The notes below the pieces were generated by a model. It saw only the letters and a program-made list of their open reading frames with translations. It was not told the origin of the DNA and ran no database searches. Made by a program: the position numbers and the translations under genes. From Xestospongia muta (Eukaryota > Porifera > Demospongiae > Haplosclerida > Petrosiidae), in assembly GCA_963693285.1 (NCBI GenBank), contig OY848922.1:4762923-4826922 (forward strand): DNA of 64,000 bases, read 5' to 3'. Below, one piece after another: positions 1 through 12,689 of this stretch. The stretch's first letter is position 1. The number at the start of each line of letters is the position of its first letter.

Positions 1-1996
1 TATAATGTACATACTTGATCAAGTAAAATAATGTGTTAGATCCATTTTTACCAAGAATGTTATTTTCATCATTAAGTAGAGGTTACATAACTCTGGCTTT
101 ACAAAATATGTGATATAATTGAATGAAGATAGAAACAGGAGCTATGAAATGAGGATAGAGACAAAAGTTCTATTTCATTGCATCAGGTGAAATATTAGAA
201 TATTAATTGAATATCATTTGAATTAGATCTTATAATTACACCATAAAAATGGGTCCAAGACATGAAAACATCAATATATCACAAATTCTATAAAATGTTA
301 GTAATACTAAAACTATGATTGGCACATGTCTTTTTGAATCAGTTTTATCCACTTGTATAAGTCAATAAAATATAATGAAGATTGAAGAAAAGCTCCATAC
401 AAACCAAACTATTAAGCAGTTGATATATATTTTTATATGCATAGAATAACAATATAATAGATGACAGTCCAGTAACTGTATGTAGGTAATGTCAGAATTT
501 TACAATTTTTTTACTAAGTATACATATAATCGATTACATACACTCAGAAGGTCATCAAAAATGTGAGTTAATTCAATAATAAAGATGACAATAATATAAT
601 ATTACATGTGGTATAATATTATAATTAATAAGTCACTTATGTATGAGGTTATTATTTTAACTTAGTAGTATATATAATAGTTTGTAACAGTTATTTTCAA
701 ATTATATTATCCAAAAGGCACCAGCTAATTAGTTTTGTTATACTCTCATACTTCTACAATGTCAGTGTTAAGAAATATCACTTTAACAGCATCAATATAA
801 TGGCAATAATGAATATACATATATGGTAAGCAGGATTTTATCATGCTATATCTTATGGTTGAAATATGTAATAATGTGTATTGTTTATTATTATGATACC
901 ATTATGTTATATATATGTATGTCAAATTGTCATATATTTTTAGAGTATTAAAAATATATAAAAATGGTGTGGGAGTGGTGTATGCTTTCCAACTGTTGTG
1001 AACTGTTGTACATAAGATGTGATATAGTCTATTTACAATGACTTTCCCATAGGTAATTTTCCAACATCTTTGTGTTATTAACAATGTATAGTATATTGAT
1101 GTTTTTTTTACTATTGTTAATGCATTGGTTTTCTTTGGTAATTCATTTACTATAGCAAATTTGATGTAAAAACAATGTAATTGTAGATGAACTTCCATTA
1201 GTAACCCTCCAACATTCCAACAAATAAACATTTGTTTCTTTGTGTTGTAATATTAACAATATATTTACAATATTTATACAGCAATAATTGCCATGAAAAA
1301 TGATGTCTAAATCAGTCAATATAAAACCTCAGTGACATCAGCTAATAACTGAGAACATTTTTTGATGAAGCATATCAAATGGATCTGGAACTGGATTTAA
1401 TAACTACATAAAAGATTACAGAAAAGATTATAAATCAATTCAACAAGTAAGGAAATTGTTATAATATTTAACGTTATAATGTAACAAACACATTGTGAAA
1501 TACAAGATATATATAATATGCATAATGATAATTATTTTTTTAAACTACTATAGTACATTATACATATATATATGTATATATACATGATTGTACATTCATG
1601 AGACAATTAAAATTAAACAGCATGTTAACATTTTTAATTGACAACCGATGATAAATGGAATGCTCTGTATGCATGCATATATATATTATATTTTAAAAAT
1701 AAAAGTGTTCCTTTCCTAGCTAATTATGTATAGTAGTTTTTCGATTTTTTTCCAGGCACATGCACATGCAGTTAGTTCTATGATTGTTTTGAACAATATC
1801 ATATTTATTTGTCCACTTTTAAATTTTTATAAAACTAGTACTTTACATGTTGTAAGCAAATTTTGACAAGAACAAATGAAATTATATAATAATTGTATCA
1901 ATTAAGCGCTAAACAACTGGTACCAATAAATTTCATTACTTAACGTTAACCCGGTGGCAATACATACAAGTATATTCAACAATGCTCAAATTATTA
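1..1996. other. AT-rich non-coding stretch
   Basis: No convincing gene was found. The only long frame (minus, about 902-1231) has no recognisable motif and a composition like the surrounding AT-rich DNA. Several short TA runs occur. Confidence 0.6.
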
Positions 1997-2002
1997 AAGA
2001 GG

Positions 2003-2092
<90 letters not shown>

Positions 2093-2104
2093 GAGAGAGA
2101 GAGA
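1997..2104. repeat. (GA)n microsatellite
   Basis: About 100 bases of nearly pure GA dinucleotide repeat with few interruptions. The minus frame across it reads as a serine-leucine run and is an artefact of the repeat. Confidence 0.97.
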
Positions 2105-2336
2105 TATGGATTATCATATATATTCTTGTTTAAAAGTTTGAGGTTTCTATTGTATGTGACTGCCATAGCTAACTCTGAGACATGCGACTTGGTATGGTCA
2201 ATAAAGTATGGAAAATGTTGAGAGAGAGAGAGAGAGAGAGATACGGATTATCATATATATTCTTGTTTAAAAGTTTGAGGTTTCTATTGTATGTATATAA
2301 CTGCCATAGTTAACTCTGAGACATGTGACTTGGTAC
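2105..2336. repeat. Tandem duplication next to the GA tract
   Basis: A unit of about 110 bases after the GA tract is repeated after a second, shorter GA run at 2221-2241. Both copies start with atacgg/atatgg-like sequence and run to 'gacttggtac/gacttggtat', with a few substitutions. The GA run was copied with its flank, which suggests slippage or unequal exchange. Confidence 0.85.
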
Positions 2337-2439
2337 TCTAAGTAATACATTGTCATTTAGTGGAAAATAACCTTCAGCTGATTAATTTAGAAAATCAAAC
2401 TTCCATTCCATTGATATATAAATTTTCTATTTCTTTTAG

Positions 2440-3420
2440 CAAAGGCTCAAGAAAAGGCATCAAATTTATGAGGTGGCTTTTGAGGTGCGGCAGCTGGTGA
2501 TGAGTTGGTATAAATGAATAAATTCAAGCACTTTTACCATCAGCTCGAATAGATTTCTGCATTGTGCCATGAGATATTGTTATTGCAGCTATAGAATGCT
2601 TAGCTGAAGTTGAGTGTGGATTCCATCCATCTATATGGATAAGAATTGCCTGATATCTAGGATCACCTTTCATCTCACATGGACAAGTTAAACATCTGTT
2701 TACAATGAGGACATTAAATAGAAACTTGATTGAAATAAGGACTTGGCATTTTACCTGACTTAATTAAATCTGCTTTAACAATGTTTTTACAATTAGGGCA
2801 ATGACACAGTAGCAATGTGACATTATTTGGATCCCAAAAGTAGGATAGCTCTCGAAATCTACTACCATGTCAAATCTCTATTAAATTTATGTCATCATCT
2901 GGGTTAACATTAAACCTATCCCCTCTATCTTCCCAGTGACTAAGAAGTTGATTACACATTTGAGGAGAAACAAACCAGGTATCAAAATTCTACCCAAGTA
3001 CATAATAGTCAATGCAATCATTATAGTATATCTACCACATTTTGAGCAATTTGAGCTACCATTATCTAGTAATTGTGAATGGTCTGATGTACAACAAACT
3101 TTGTAATGTTTAGGATCCTGGTAATCAAGATTCTTCAATAATTTTATCACTAACTACCATTTAAAAAGTATTAAATCATTACCAAGTAAAGAAGAGGTAT
3201 TATTAGCTAATTGAGCCTCAATTTCCGAATGGGAACTACCATACTCTAACTTGTTTTAACCTCCTGTAAAACATAATCTCTAAGTGCCATTTCACTTACG
3301 GTTACATTAAATTCAGTGGTATTGATGATAACTGGAGGATCATCTAGATCTCAAGCTTCTAAATATGTAGATATTCTCCTTTTCTTGGAGAAGTACATGT
3401 AAATCTAACACTCAACAGTC
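2440..3420 (-). pseudogene. Decayed gene relic with zinc-binding-type cysteine pairs
   Basis: Read on the minus strand, protein-like segments follow one another but are broken by stops and frame changes. From high to low coordinate they include a segment with 'RDYVLQEVK', a segment with 'YKVCCTSDHSQLL' followed by 'CSKCGR', a segment with 'RGDRFNVNPDDDINLIEI' then a stop, 'FWDPNN' with 'LCHCPNCKNIV', and a segment with 'CPCEMKGDPRYQ' and 'GWNPHSTSAKHSIAAITI'. The paired cysteines suggest small zinc ribbons. I do not recognise the family. A transposon-borne or lineage-specific gene is possible. The in-frame stops make it a pseudogene unless unrecognised introns remove them. Confidence 0.5.
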
Positions 3421-5435
3421 AAAAATTCCTAATAAATATGTACGATGTAGAATGTTATTTATTTCATCTCTAGCTGTACTATGTAGTTATGAAGACTTGC
3501 ATCAATACAGGACTGGAGGCTGATCTCTGATCTCTCTATCTCTCTCTTACTCCAGCGCTGGACCCCCCTCCTCTGAAGAAGACTCAACACCTATATAACA
3601 TTGAATGTGATTTGTTGTCTTAAATATAGAAATAACATCTAAATATTAAAGAATCAAGTTGAGATAATATATAAAGAACATTAATAATGACAACAGGACA
3701 TGTGAATGTTATTTCTTTATTATTTTATTATTTTTACTTTATATCTATACTGCTTCATTGCATTAAGAATTGTTTTTAATAATATATATATATTTGATGA
3801 AGTATGTACTTTACCTGGGATTTATAGGAGTTTGAATGTTAACATTAAATAATATTTGTGATTGGTAATTTATACCTTCTCTACAATGCTATAACAATGC
3901 TTGTTTACTTGATGAGAAATATACATCAACTTAACTATAATATAGCAGTAATGTATCTATGATGGTACATTTACACTATTTTTACAATTGTTTATCAAAC
4001 ATTGAGTTTTGATAGTAAATATACAATGTTATTTACATTTAATTACCAATTGTTTTATTATGTTGCTAAAGGTCAGTGTATACTTGAACATGTGGCCACT
4101 TTTTTACTCAGTCAGCTCATTGTATATTGTGTATTAAGTTCACTCGTTGTATATTTTAATTAATCTAGTTAATAAAATGTTAATATGACATATAGTAGCA
4201 TTGAATTGATATCTAAATGTGACTTCAAACTATAAATTAATTAGCATTATAAATAACATTAAAATTTAATATGATTACTATAAAGAAAACTTCTGTTGTT
4301 TAGTAGATACACAGACCTGCATATATTGTGTAAGCTCTTAGATTATAATCAATGATGAGTATGTGGCTTACCATGTTCCTATATAATTTATTGTTAGTTT
4401 GCTAAGTTAGCATCAATGGATTCATTCTCAAATGATTTATTGACAAGAGATAACAATATTGCTGTCTATTGATTACTAATTTGAGAACATTAGACAGTTT
4501 CATTTTTTAACTGTAATGACTGTATTGTTAAGACATCAAAATATTAATTTCTAAGAAAAACAGCAGCAAATTATTCATTTATAGAAATAACCTGTATTGT
4601 TTGTTCATAATTTTTAAATTGGTTAATTCATTTCTTCTTTTGCCTTTGTCATCAATGTCTTGATTACATTATCTGTCTCAATCTTATATTAGTTTGATCA
4701 GCTAGTGGGAATGTCTTTTATTAGTGGAAATAACTCATTCTGCTCATCTAAATGTTACTCTGCTAGGACACCCTCTATTGATATATCTCCAGTAAGACTC
4801 TCCAGTATTTCACATCTTTACAGTGTGTACTTATGTCCTTTGATCAATGATGTGCTTCCATACTTGTTGTAACAAATTCATTCTCTTAGCTTTACAATGA
4901 ATTTATGCTTTTTATACTTATATTTCCATTTTTTATGATTCAAGTTTTATGCTGTAACCTTTGGTTTGAAGCATTATAAGAGAAATATTGCAAGATATAA
5001 CATCTCTATTGTTAACTGATACAAAAGTGAAATCTATTTAATTGATATTAATTTTTTTCATTGTAGTTAGACCAATTGAGAATGACAAAAACGTTAACAG
5101 ACCACAAAAATGTAAATGAAACAGAATTATACCATTGACACTATAGAAATTGTGTCATTCATGTTCAATACTACAATTTTCAGATCAGCAGATAATATTG
5201 CTGTATATTACATGTAAAGAAGAGTGATTAGGTAGTGCAATACGTTATTAAAATATGTAGATGATATGTTCTATCTTCCTTTGTATGCGTAAACGTTTTC
5301 TCACTTGGGTTAGTTAGGTAACCATGGTATTTCCGTGTTAACTTAACTATGTCACGTGATTAACCACAAGCCCTCATGAAAGTTTTCTGCCTGTAGAGAA
5401 GCTAGGCTCTCTTTTTACTTGTTACTAAGGTAAAG
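3421..5435. other. Non-coding stretch
   Basis: No supported gene. There is a short CT-rich segment near 3535-3550 and otherwise AT-rich sequence with many stops in all frames. Confidence 0.55.
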
Positions 5436-5457
5436 ATGGCTAAGCCACACATGATTG
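5436..5457 (+). other. Possible first coding exon (ATG to splice donor)
   Basis: An ATG opens a short frame (MAKPHMI plus one base) directly followed by a good donor, GGTGAGC. The upstream 100 bases are less AT-rich and hold a CACGTG E-box at about 5354. No following exon was recognised on the plus strand. This may be the start of an unseen gene or chance. Confidence 0.2.
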
Positions 5458-5744
5458 GTGAGCGGAGTATTTAATATATTAAATACACTATGCTTTTTTA
5501 TCAAATAGGTGCCGTGCGACAGTAGCAAGCTCGTAATTGACAAGTTTAAACAGCTTATTAGTTAAAGGTTAGAGTTTACTAAATAAAGTATATTGACTTT
5601 AACTGATAGTATTAGTAAAGACAAATCAATGATCTACTGCGAATTATTCATTATTACTGATGTTCTATTATCCTTCAAGTTGCCTTTAGTTTATGAGGTT
5701 TGTATGAATTGATAGTCTGACTATAATCAGTCCGAATTGAGAAG

Positions 5745-6125
5745 GGCTACCCAGACATGTAAATAACTTTGCCGTTTTACATGCTATCTACATAGGACTT
5801 GAACCAATTGATTTAGCTTGCAAACATAAATTTTATATATAAATTTTGGTTCTCTGAAGCTAGGAGAAAGTAACAAACTATAAAACTCCATACATTTTCA
5901 ATGGCATATCTTCATCATACTTTAAATTATTCATTTTCGAGGATTTAACGAATATCACTTTTCACCTTAAGAAGTCAGCCGTGTGTCACATGGCAATTAA
6001 ATTTTACAGTTCTATTTATATGAACAGATGTTCTATATAACAATTATTATTATCAGGTATTGTCTTTTGCAATTTAATGCAGCTCTAAAGCCACTGTGGT
6101 TCTTAAACAAAGAAGGTTCCATCAA
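5745..6125. mobile_element. Fragment of pogo-like element 3' region (copy 1)
   Basis: This stretch is clearly related to 30775-31160 and 57594-57975, sharing the 'cagacatgtaaataact' start, 'aagtcagccgtgtgtcac' and 'caggtattgtcttttgcaat'. In the other two copies it lies directly downstream of minus-strand pogo-like transposase sequence, so it is read here as the 3' part of the same element. No transposase sequence is attached in this copy. Confidence 0.7.
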
Positions 6126-6510
6126 GGTAAACAAATGGCCTATTCTTTTGACGGTTCTTCATTATTTGATGAAGGTAAGTGTGCCTCTATTCAATAATGC
6201 GTGGTTGTTTGTAGTAGTTATCCACTCTCTTTTGTCTACCTTTTAATAAGGGTTCTTCTCACCTCAGAAAGAGTATAATAGTAACTAAATTTCTCCAATA
6301 TACCCAACAGGACATGTTTCACATTATGGTGGGAGTATAGGATTTAAATTGTTAAATATTCTATTGCAGGATAGAAAATTAAATTTTAATTGGAATTTTT
6401 TTTGGAAAACTCCAAAGCAAAATATGAAATTACAAAGTATATTTGAATGTTGCCTTTGACTTTTGTATATTATGTTATAAGGAAGCCAATTAGCATTACC
6501 ACAGATTGTT

Positions 6511-7695
6511 AATCCATAATTGAGATAATTTAGCCTAATAGCATTCAACCTCTTTCTACTTATACTATGCTAAAAGAGAAAAGTAGTTCTACAAATTTAT
6601 AAGATATATTCAGTTAGTTAACTGTTAAAATCAATGTAATGTCTTCATGTATGACCTGTTTTTTTTCTTTGTCTTGTAGCTAATGTCCTTTTATCTTGAA
6701 CTATTATAGACATAGATGAGTTGGCCATTTTTGGCCGAAAATAAGAAAATCAAGTCTTGAATGATCCATTGCTTGACATTACTTCCAGTAATTCACTACT
6801 ACTAGGACCATTTCTACAGGAACCACACTCACATCCAACCTTAAAGAAGTCAGAAAAGTTCTCTTCTACAATTCTGTTTACTTTATAATATCTAGTGTAA
6901 CATTGACTGAAGAGTCATAATGAAATAAATGGCCTACAACAGTAATAGATTGACTAATATTGTGCTGCAATGTCAGCATATTCACAAGTAACATCTACTG
7001 TAATTATGGTATAATTGTATAGTTTGTTTGATTGTGTTTACTTTCAGCACTCTGTTTGTGATAGACTAATAGTGCCCACTATATTCCTCTCTTAAACCAC
7101 GGTATTATGTTCTGTAACTAAAGTGAAGGAATTGTACAATATATGGCTGTTATATCTTGTATATTATTAGATACTGTTCATCTAGATATGTGGATGCTGC
7201 TTAATTTTTCCCACAAAGAGGTATGGCTTTGTTCCATTAATATGGCTTCTACTTTTTGTAGTCTATTCAGTATCCTCAACAATACATAGTGTTGTAGACA
7301 CCTCCATGTGATGATGATATTGAGAAAGATCTACTTCTCCTTAAAATATTATATTTTAATTTTAATTTTAATTTTATTATTAAAATGAAAGTAAAATCAG
7401 AAATGGTGACAAACCAGCAAACAATTTTGAAGAAAATATTCACTATATTTAGTGTTATGTGATGAGACCACTAGTTATTTGCATAATAAATTTAGTTGTG
7501 ATGTAATAGCTCAATATGTATATATGTAAATGAAATGACGTACATGCAATGCATGGCTAGCGAGATATCATGCATTCATGATTAGATAAGTTTCTTCTCA
7601 TAACATTCATCGATTGGCTAAAAATTTACTATAGTCTTCATTACATGTTCTGTTATTGCAAGCACCAACTGTTGCTATAGTTTTTATGTAGCCAT
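6511..7695. repeat. Diverged duplicate of 13449-15560
   Basis: Ordered blocks of similarity link this stretch to 13449-15560: 'tagcctaatagcattcaacct' (6530/13470), the 'aagatatattc' block (6601/13856), 'atcttgtatattat' (7150/14458), 'gatgctgct' with 'caaagagg' (7192/14507) and 'acatgttctgttattgcaa' (7643/15513). Both copies are non-coding. The partner copy lies inside the Death-exon region of the main gene, so this looks like part of an old tandem duplication of the gene's 3' end. Confidence 0.8.
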
Positions 7696-10404
7696 ATCAC
7701 TAGTGGAAAGATGTACTAATCAGAAAGGTGTGACTATTGCTTTTTTGTTAAAATAAACACAGCTATAACTCATGTGTACATGTATACTTACAATGGTGAT
7801 ATAACAGCTCTATAATAAATTTGTACTATTCCTCTGTCTTTATTTTAAAAAATTAAAACTGATCACTACACAAAAAACAAACATCATTTTTATACACTGT
7901 ATTCTACACATTCAATACAGGATGTTATTTAGTGTAAACTTATCATTAATGGACATCTAATTGTTGTTATGTGTCTTCAAGTATTTAGTTGTTGTAAAAT
8001 GTAAAAATTGTATTGTCATTATTATACAGAAGTGATAATTATTATGTCTGTGTTAAATTAGTATGTAACTCTCAATTCTACTGTTTGTCATGTATATATT
8101 ATGTTTGATAATGGCTATAATGTTATTGTACTATCAAACCGCTCTGCTAACAAATAGTTAATGTTAATCATGGAGGCCAATCTATCTCTGCATTACTAAT
8201 AGACATAATCAAAACTATAGTGAGATGTGATGACTGGTTGTGTGAGTTGAGGAAAAAAGGTATTGTTCACAGTAAAGTATGCTTTTAAATGAGTGTCAAC
8301 CTTTTTCAGAACTATATAATAATTTTGTTATTTCTGTACAGCCTCCAAGTGACCCCTTACTTTTTTACATGATCTACAATAGAGATCAAAACCAATTCAT
8401 GTACTATACTACTAATTATAGTACTATAATTACTATATTACTAGTACTCAGTTAAGGTTATAACTTAACAACATAGGTATACTTTGACTGTATATGATAC
8501 TTTCTTTTTCTGTTTTAACAAAGTGGGAGCTTCCCAATGACTGATTCTGTAATGGAATGTTCATACTTCTCACAATTGTAGTGCTATTTCTCTGTCAAAA
8601 ATCTGACATTGGTTTGGTAATGATTACATGAGGTAAGTATTGATTCTAACACTTGTAAAATATGTTGTCTTTAATAAGGTCTGTCATTTGTTGTCTTAGT
8701 AGCTCATACAGTGTACATGATAAACAGCTTGGTCATATGTACTTGAGAGTAAAAGTTGCAAATCCATGTGCTTGTATTCTACCTACAAAAAGATACAGGT
8801 AATCCCTTCATACTTTTTGCACATAGAAATAAAATAGCATTATTCTTAGAATTATTCGAATAAAAGAAACAGGATGTATATCAAAGAAGTCAACACTTAT
8901 TTAGATAATTTAAAGATTCATCATCTGTAAATTCTTCTAAATCACTTGATTCCTCCTTTCTTCATTACATTCTTTCTCATCATCTTCATCATTAGTTTTT
9001 ATTTCATTATTATTTACAAGAAAAATGAAACAATGTTTCTCTGCATGTTTTTCTTTTATTTTCCAGGAATTTGTTGTTTTTAAAGAAGTATTCATCAAAT
9101 AAACTAATTGTCCATCATTGTCATCACTTGGTATAGTATAGCATTGTTATGAAACAACCTATTCTTTCCTCTGTACAGCTGATAGTAGAAGTCATTATTA
9201 AAAGTATAATTGCATTGCTATGATGTCATCATGTTATAAAATTGTAAATTTCTACATCTCAAATTGTCATTTACAATATATGCCATAGTGAACAACTGCA
9301 AAACAAACTAAAACTTATGTTTAATTCATAACTATTATCACAATTATATGGTCAACCACATCCTTCCAACATATGTCAGTTTATATAGCAGTAGTGTGAT
9401 ATTAATCAACAGACTAATAGACAATACTATAGTACTAGTTGGAGTACTTGTAATATTAATAATTTAAGTCATATGTCAAATATACTTCCACATGGCTTTA
9501 AGTTTCAGGATCAAGTGAATATGTCTGTATAATTATATTAGTAGAATATGAGCTTATTTCATTATTGACTTTAATTTTAACTTCAATGTGAAACACTATT
9601 GTTAAACATTTAATAAACAGTACATTATTAGGTAAAGACAAACAAATTCCACCCATTAACCAATATATAGTAATGTTGTTTCAATCAATCTTCTAGTTTT
9701 ACACTTATCCATTCATAAATTCATCACACATGATCATATAAACATTCATCTTTGTCTACTTATATCCAGTTATACTCAATATAAAAAGATTCTCTTTTAA
9801 TTATCAATTACAATAGTTATAGGATACTGTACAATTAACATACTCATATAATGTATAAGTGACTATAGTAAGGCACGTAGTACATACAATATGTTTTATC
9901 TTACAAGCATGTACATCTAATGATATTTAGTATACTAATGACTATATACCAGTTATAACGGTGTTATCCTTGTGCATACATACATGTATGATAGCATCAT
10001 AGCTTCTATAATATATGGTATCTTTATCTTTAGACAGGATCTTCTTAATGATTACGTAATATACTTTACTAATGATATCTCTATGTGAATATTGGAAAAA
10101 TTAAAAGATTATACATGATTATGTGTAGGATATACTGTTATAAAGAACATTTTTTATCAATGTCACATGTAACCATAATATAATAAGTTATTGAGCTAAT
10201 ATTAAAAATGGTAAATACAATATTAGAGGAATTATTAGTAAAGGTATGATGTTGATGGTTAGCAAAATCAACATTGCTAAAAATAAATTACATTACACTA
10301 GATAATAAACTCATATGATAATAATATAAAATGTATGCATTAGTTTATGTACATCATAGTTTAATGTTAAGATAATACTCATATATAAATAAATTAGTTT
10401 TCTT
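7696..10404. other. Non-coding stretch
   Basis: No supported gene. A short acidic-coding patch on the minus strand near 8930-9000 (Asp/Glu-rich) is too small and broken to call. Confidence 0.55.
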
Positions 10405-10441
10405 CTAGCCAATGAATGATCTTTATTCACTTGTTCTTCGT
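10405..10441 (-). pseudogene. Relic of a linker exon (copy of 17230-17286)
   Basis: On the minus strand an acceptor-like 'aatag' is followed by sequence matching most of the first 37 bases of the linker exon at 17286-17250. It would encode DEEQVNKDHS against DKEQVNEDHS there. The rest of the exon and a donor are not recognisable. It lies beyond the last coding exon of the main gene. Confidence 0.65.
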
Positions 10442-10687
10442 CTATTTATCTTAGTCTAAAGTTTGATATCTCTGTTGAGTAATGCTACCACCAGAGAGGT
10501 AAACAATCCTTATGTCAAAAAGAAAATAAGTAGATATACTTTTCTTTTAATAAATGACTATGTTGCATATATTATATAGTAATTATTACATAGATTACTG
10601 TTAGTGTTAAAATAATTATATAATCCAATGATCTCTAGAGAAACCTTAAATTTTACAATTGTTATTAAAATTTCAGTTGTATATTTA

Positions 10688-10718
10688 CATTAAGTTATTA
10701 GAGAAGCACCACATCCAT
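10688..10718 (-). pseudogene. Relic of a linker exon (copy of 16672-16734)
   Basis: The minus strand shows acceptor 'tatag' then a 31-base match with about six or seven differences to the start of the exon at 16734-16704. It would read DGCGASLIT then a stop, against DGCDGTLITE in the live exon. The stop and loss of the rest mark it as dead. Together with the 10405 relic it indicates a decayed extra copy of the linker/Death module. Confidence 0.65.
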
Positions 10719-10759
10719 CTATAAAGAAATATAGTAATACATATAACACCTGTGTACTT

Positions 10760-11040
10760 GTACATCATTGATTGTGAGAAGTATGATCAAGATATTATCA
10801 TCTTATTATGACTTTATTCCACAAGTATCTAAATTTGAAATACCCTATGTTTATTGTCTCCACTTCATACTCACTAAACTCATTGTTTCCATGTTTATCA
10901 TCAACATCTATGACGTCATTATCCAGTTCATTATCACTACTACTATCATACTCATCATTGATCTATAACTGGTCACAATATTGTGACTGCTGGTTTTAAT
11001 TAACATTCCGCTGGTCACAATATTGTGACAGTGGTTTAAA
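10760..11040 (-). mobile_element. Terminal relic of a piggyBac-type element
   Basis: Two copies of the 16-bp palindrome GTCACAATATTGTGAC sit at 10972-10987 and 11014-11029, spaced 42 bp. This resembles the 43-bp-spaced palindromes at the end of the piggyBac at 60.3 kb. Just inside, on the minus strand (about 10855-10967), is an acidic reading frame (DEYDSSSDNELDND...), as in the N-terminus of the piggyBac transposases here. The transposase core is gone. Confidence 0.55.
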
Positions 11041-11288
11041 TAACATTCGGGTGTAAAAAATTAGTTACAGTAGTTTTCTAAGTGTTAACATCTATGAGTG
11101 TGCGAATACAAGATATTTTGTAAATACTTTCTATGCTTGTTTACTTCTTGAAAGTAATTGTTGAAGTGGGTGTGATTTTTTGAATGCACCTATATAGCTA
11201 TTTAAAAGACATCTTAGTAGGAACGTTACTATCATTATTATTGACAGTTATTATCTATTGCCAATTGTCACATTTTATAATTATTAAT

Positions 11289-11294
11289 TTATTC
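11289..11294 (-). promoter_or_regulatory. Candidate poly(A) signal AATAAA
   Basis: AATAAA on the minus strand about 170 bases after the TAA of the last Death exon. It is a reasonable 3' end signal for the long isoform of the main gene. The hexamer is common in AT-rich DNA, so position is the main support. Confidence 0.4.
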
Positions 11295-11464
11295 TCGTAT
11301 TTCAAACACTTTCATGGGGTTCAGCATTTACAAAATATTAGTAATTTATAAAAAAATTAAATGTAACACTCTATAAGCAATGCAATAACAAACTGTTCTA
11401 GTTGAGTATTTTTATAAGAAAAACACAAATGAATCAAAAATATACATACTCAAAAAGAAGAAAA

Positions 11465-11751
11465 TTAATCATTGATTTTTGAGAGAAAACAGCGTATACT
11501 TTCAGCAATAGATAAGTTATCAACAGGAGGTGACTCTATTGCTGTTATAATGGTACTCCATTTAACATTAGTAGGCTGACCATCAATCCATAACTGAAGA
11601 ACATTAGAGAGTTTCTGCTCATCACTGATATTACTCTGATGTAAGGACATCAAAGCTCCATGCCTAATTTCAAGGGCTTCTCCTATTTCCTTCCATTTAT
11701 ATGCAATAGGAGTTAGTAGACGTATGAGCTGTAGTTTGTCTGGTTTACTGT
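11465..11751 (-). CDS. Death domain exon 3 (terminal)
   Basis: Entered in phase 1 after acceptor 'tatag', it ends in TAA at 11465-11467. It encodes DSKPDKLQLIRLLTPIAYKW, KEIGEALEIRHGALMSL, LSNVLQLWIDGQPTNVKW, STIITAIESPPV and a short tail to KIND. It matches Death exons 1 and 2 in the W-x-x-IG-x-AL and VKW-S/T-TII-x-A motifs. A candidate poly(A) signal follows at 11289-11294. Confidence 0.88.
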
Positions 11752-11941
11752 CTATAATAATATACAAGATGTACAATAACATAAATGATTACATATAACA
11801 GATACATACATGTTCTATGTAATAATAGAGTGAGTAGTAGATGTAAGAATTAATTTTATCCATAGAGTATAAATGAAAAATGGATTGTAAAAATTAATGT
11901 TGTCGTAGCAAATAATTTAATTGAATGAAGGCAAAGCTTAC

Positions 11942-12010
11942 CAGAATCTTTGATAGTGGTTTCTAAATCTATTTTCTTAGTTACAACTTCTGGAGTACCA
12001 TCACTAGTGT
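11942..12010 (-). CDS. Linker exon 6
   Basis: The exon is 69 nt, phase 1-1, acceptor 'ttacag', donor GTAAGC. It encodes DTSDGTPEVVTKKIDLETTI then KDS. Same type of polar linker as exons 16672 and 13078. Confidence 0.78.
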
Positions 12011-12224
12011 CTGTAAATGAAAGCACTGCTAACAATGAAAGTAATTTGTTGGGATAACTAGTTGCAATGAGTTTAATAAGGTTAAAATAAACTTTAGCTA
12101 GAGTTTATTAAAGTTGCTGACTTTGTAAAGGGAATATACTAAAACATGGGCAAAGAATGAATATTATATATATATATATATATATATGTCAACTTTGGAT
12201 ACATAAAATAACATTTATATTTAC

Positions 12225-12479
12225 CATTTTGTGACTCAATTTCTTGAACAATGCGAAGATAACCCATGTCCTTTAGAGCTTCAATAAATTTTGCCCTAGT
12301 TGCTTTCCCTCTATCTAACCATGTCATTAACATGTCTTTACGAGTAGGTCCAGGCTGGTGATGATTTTTACTTTTGATGTCCATCAATACTGCATTCTTA
12401 ATACCCAAGTACACTCCTAACATTTCCCAATCTTCTATTTCTTTTACATATTTTATTAGAGCAACAAGGTGACATTCAT
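12225..12479 (-). CDS. Divergent Death-fold exon
   Basis: The exon is 255 nt, phase 1-1, acceptor 'tttag', donor GTAAAT. It encodes 85 residues: HLVALIKYVKEIEDWEMLGV, then YLGIKNAVLMDIKSKNH, KDMLMTWLDRGKATRAKF, and IEALKDMGYLRIVQEIES. The pattern W-x-x-LG...L-G-I/I...ML-x-x-W-L...L-x-x-AL-x-x-x-G is that of Death domains of the canonical animal type. It differs from the other three exons, which form their own subfamily. DED or CARD relatives are less likely because of the ML-x-x-WL core. Confidence 0.83.
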
Positions 12480-12536
12480 CTAAACAATATAAGGCAATTA
12501 TCCCAGTATTAATTCTTAGTATACTACATCACTTAC

Positions 12537-12590
12537 TTAGAGGTCCATCTGGTAGATTTGAGCTTACTGGGATAATTATTGAATCAGTCA
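12537..12590 (-). CDS. Linker exon 5
   Basis: The exon is 54 nt, phase 1-1, with a polypyrimidine tract and acceptor 'ttcag', donor GTAAGT. It encodes a short polar linker (TDSIIIPVSSNLPDGPL). It differs from other linkers but keeps the phase. Confidence 0.7.
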
Positions 12591-12689
12591 CTGAAAAAAA
12601 AATGATATGACATTTATACATAAATTATGTCTTTATGAACATAATCATAAATAATTACATATTGCAGTTTGTACATTTGTCTTCTTCAC

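Noticed and set aside
1936..2166. Minus-strand frame rich in Ser-Leu repeats
   Set aside because: It is a translation of the GA microsatellite, not a protein gene.
6324..6548. Minus-strand frame of 74 codons
   Set aside because: No motif, AT-rich composition, and the partner duplicate at 13.4 kb has no matching open frame.
10768..10999. Two overlapping plus-strand hydrophobic frames that look like membrane peptides
   Set aside because: They are antisense to the acidic piggyBac-type frame and differ only in reading frame of low-complexity sequence.
10972..11029. CRISPR-like direct repeats
   Set aside because: Only two palindromic 16-mers occur, in a eukaryotic context next to piggyBac-type sequence. 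No array or cas genes.
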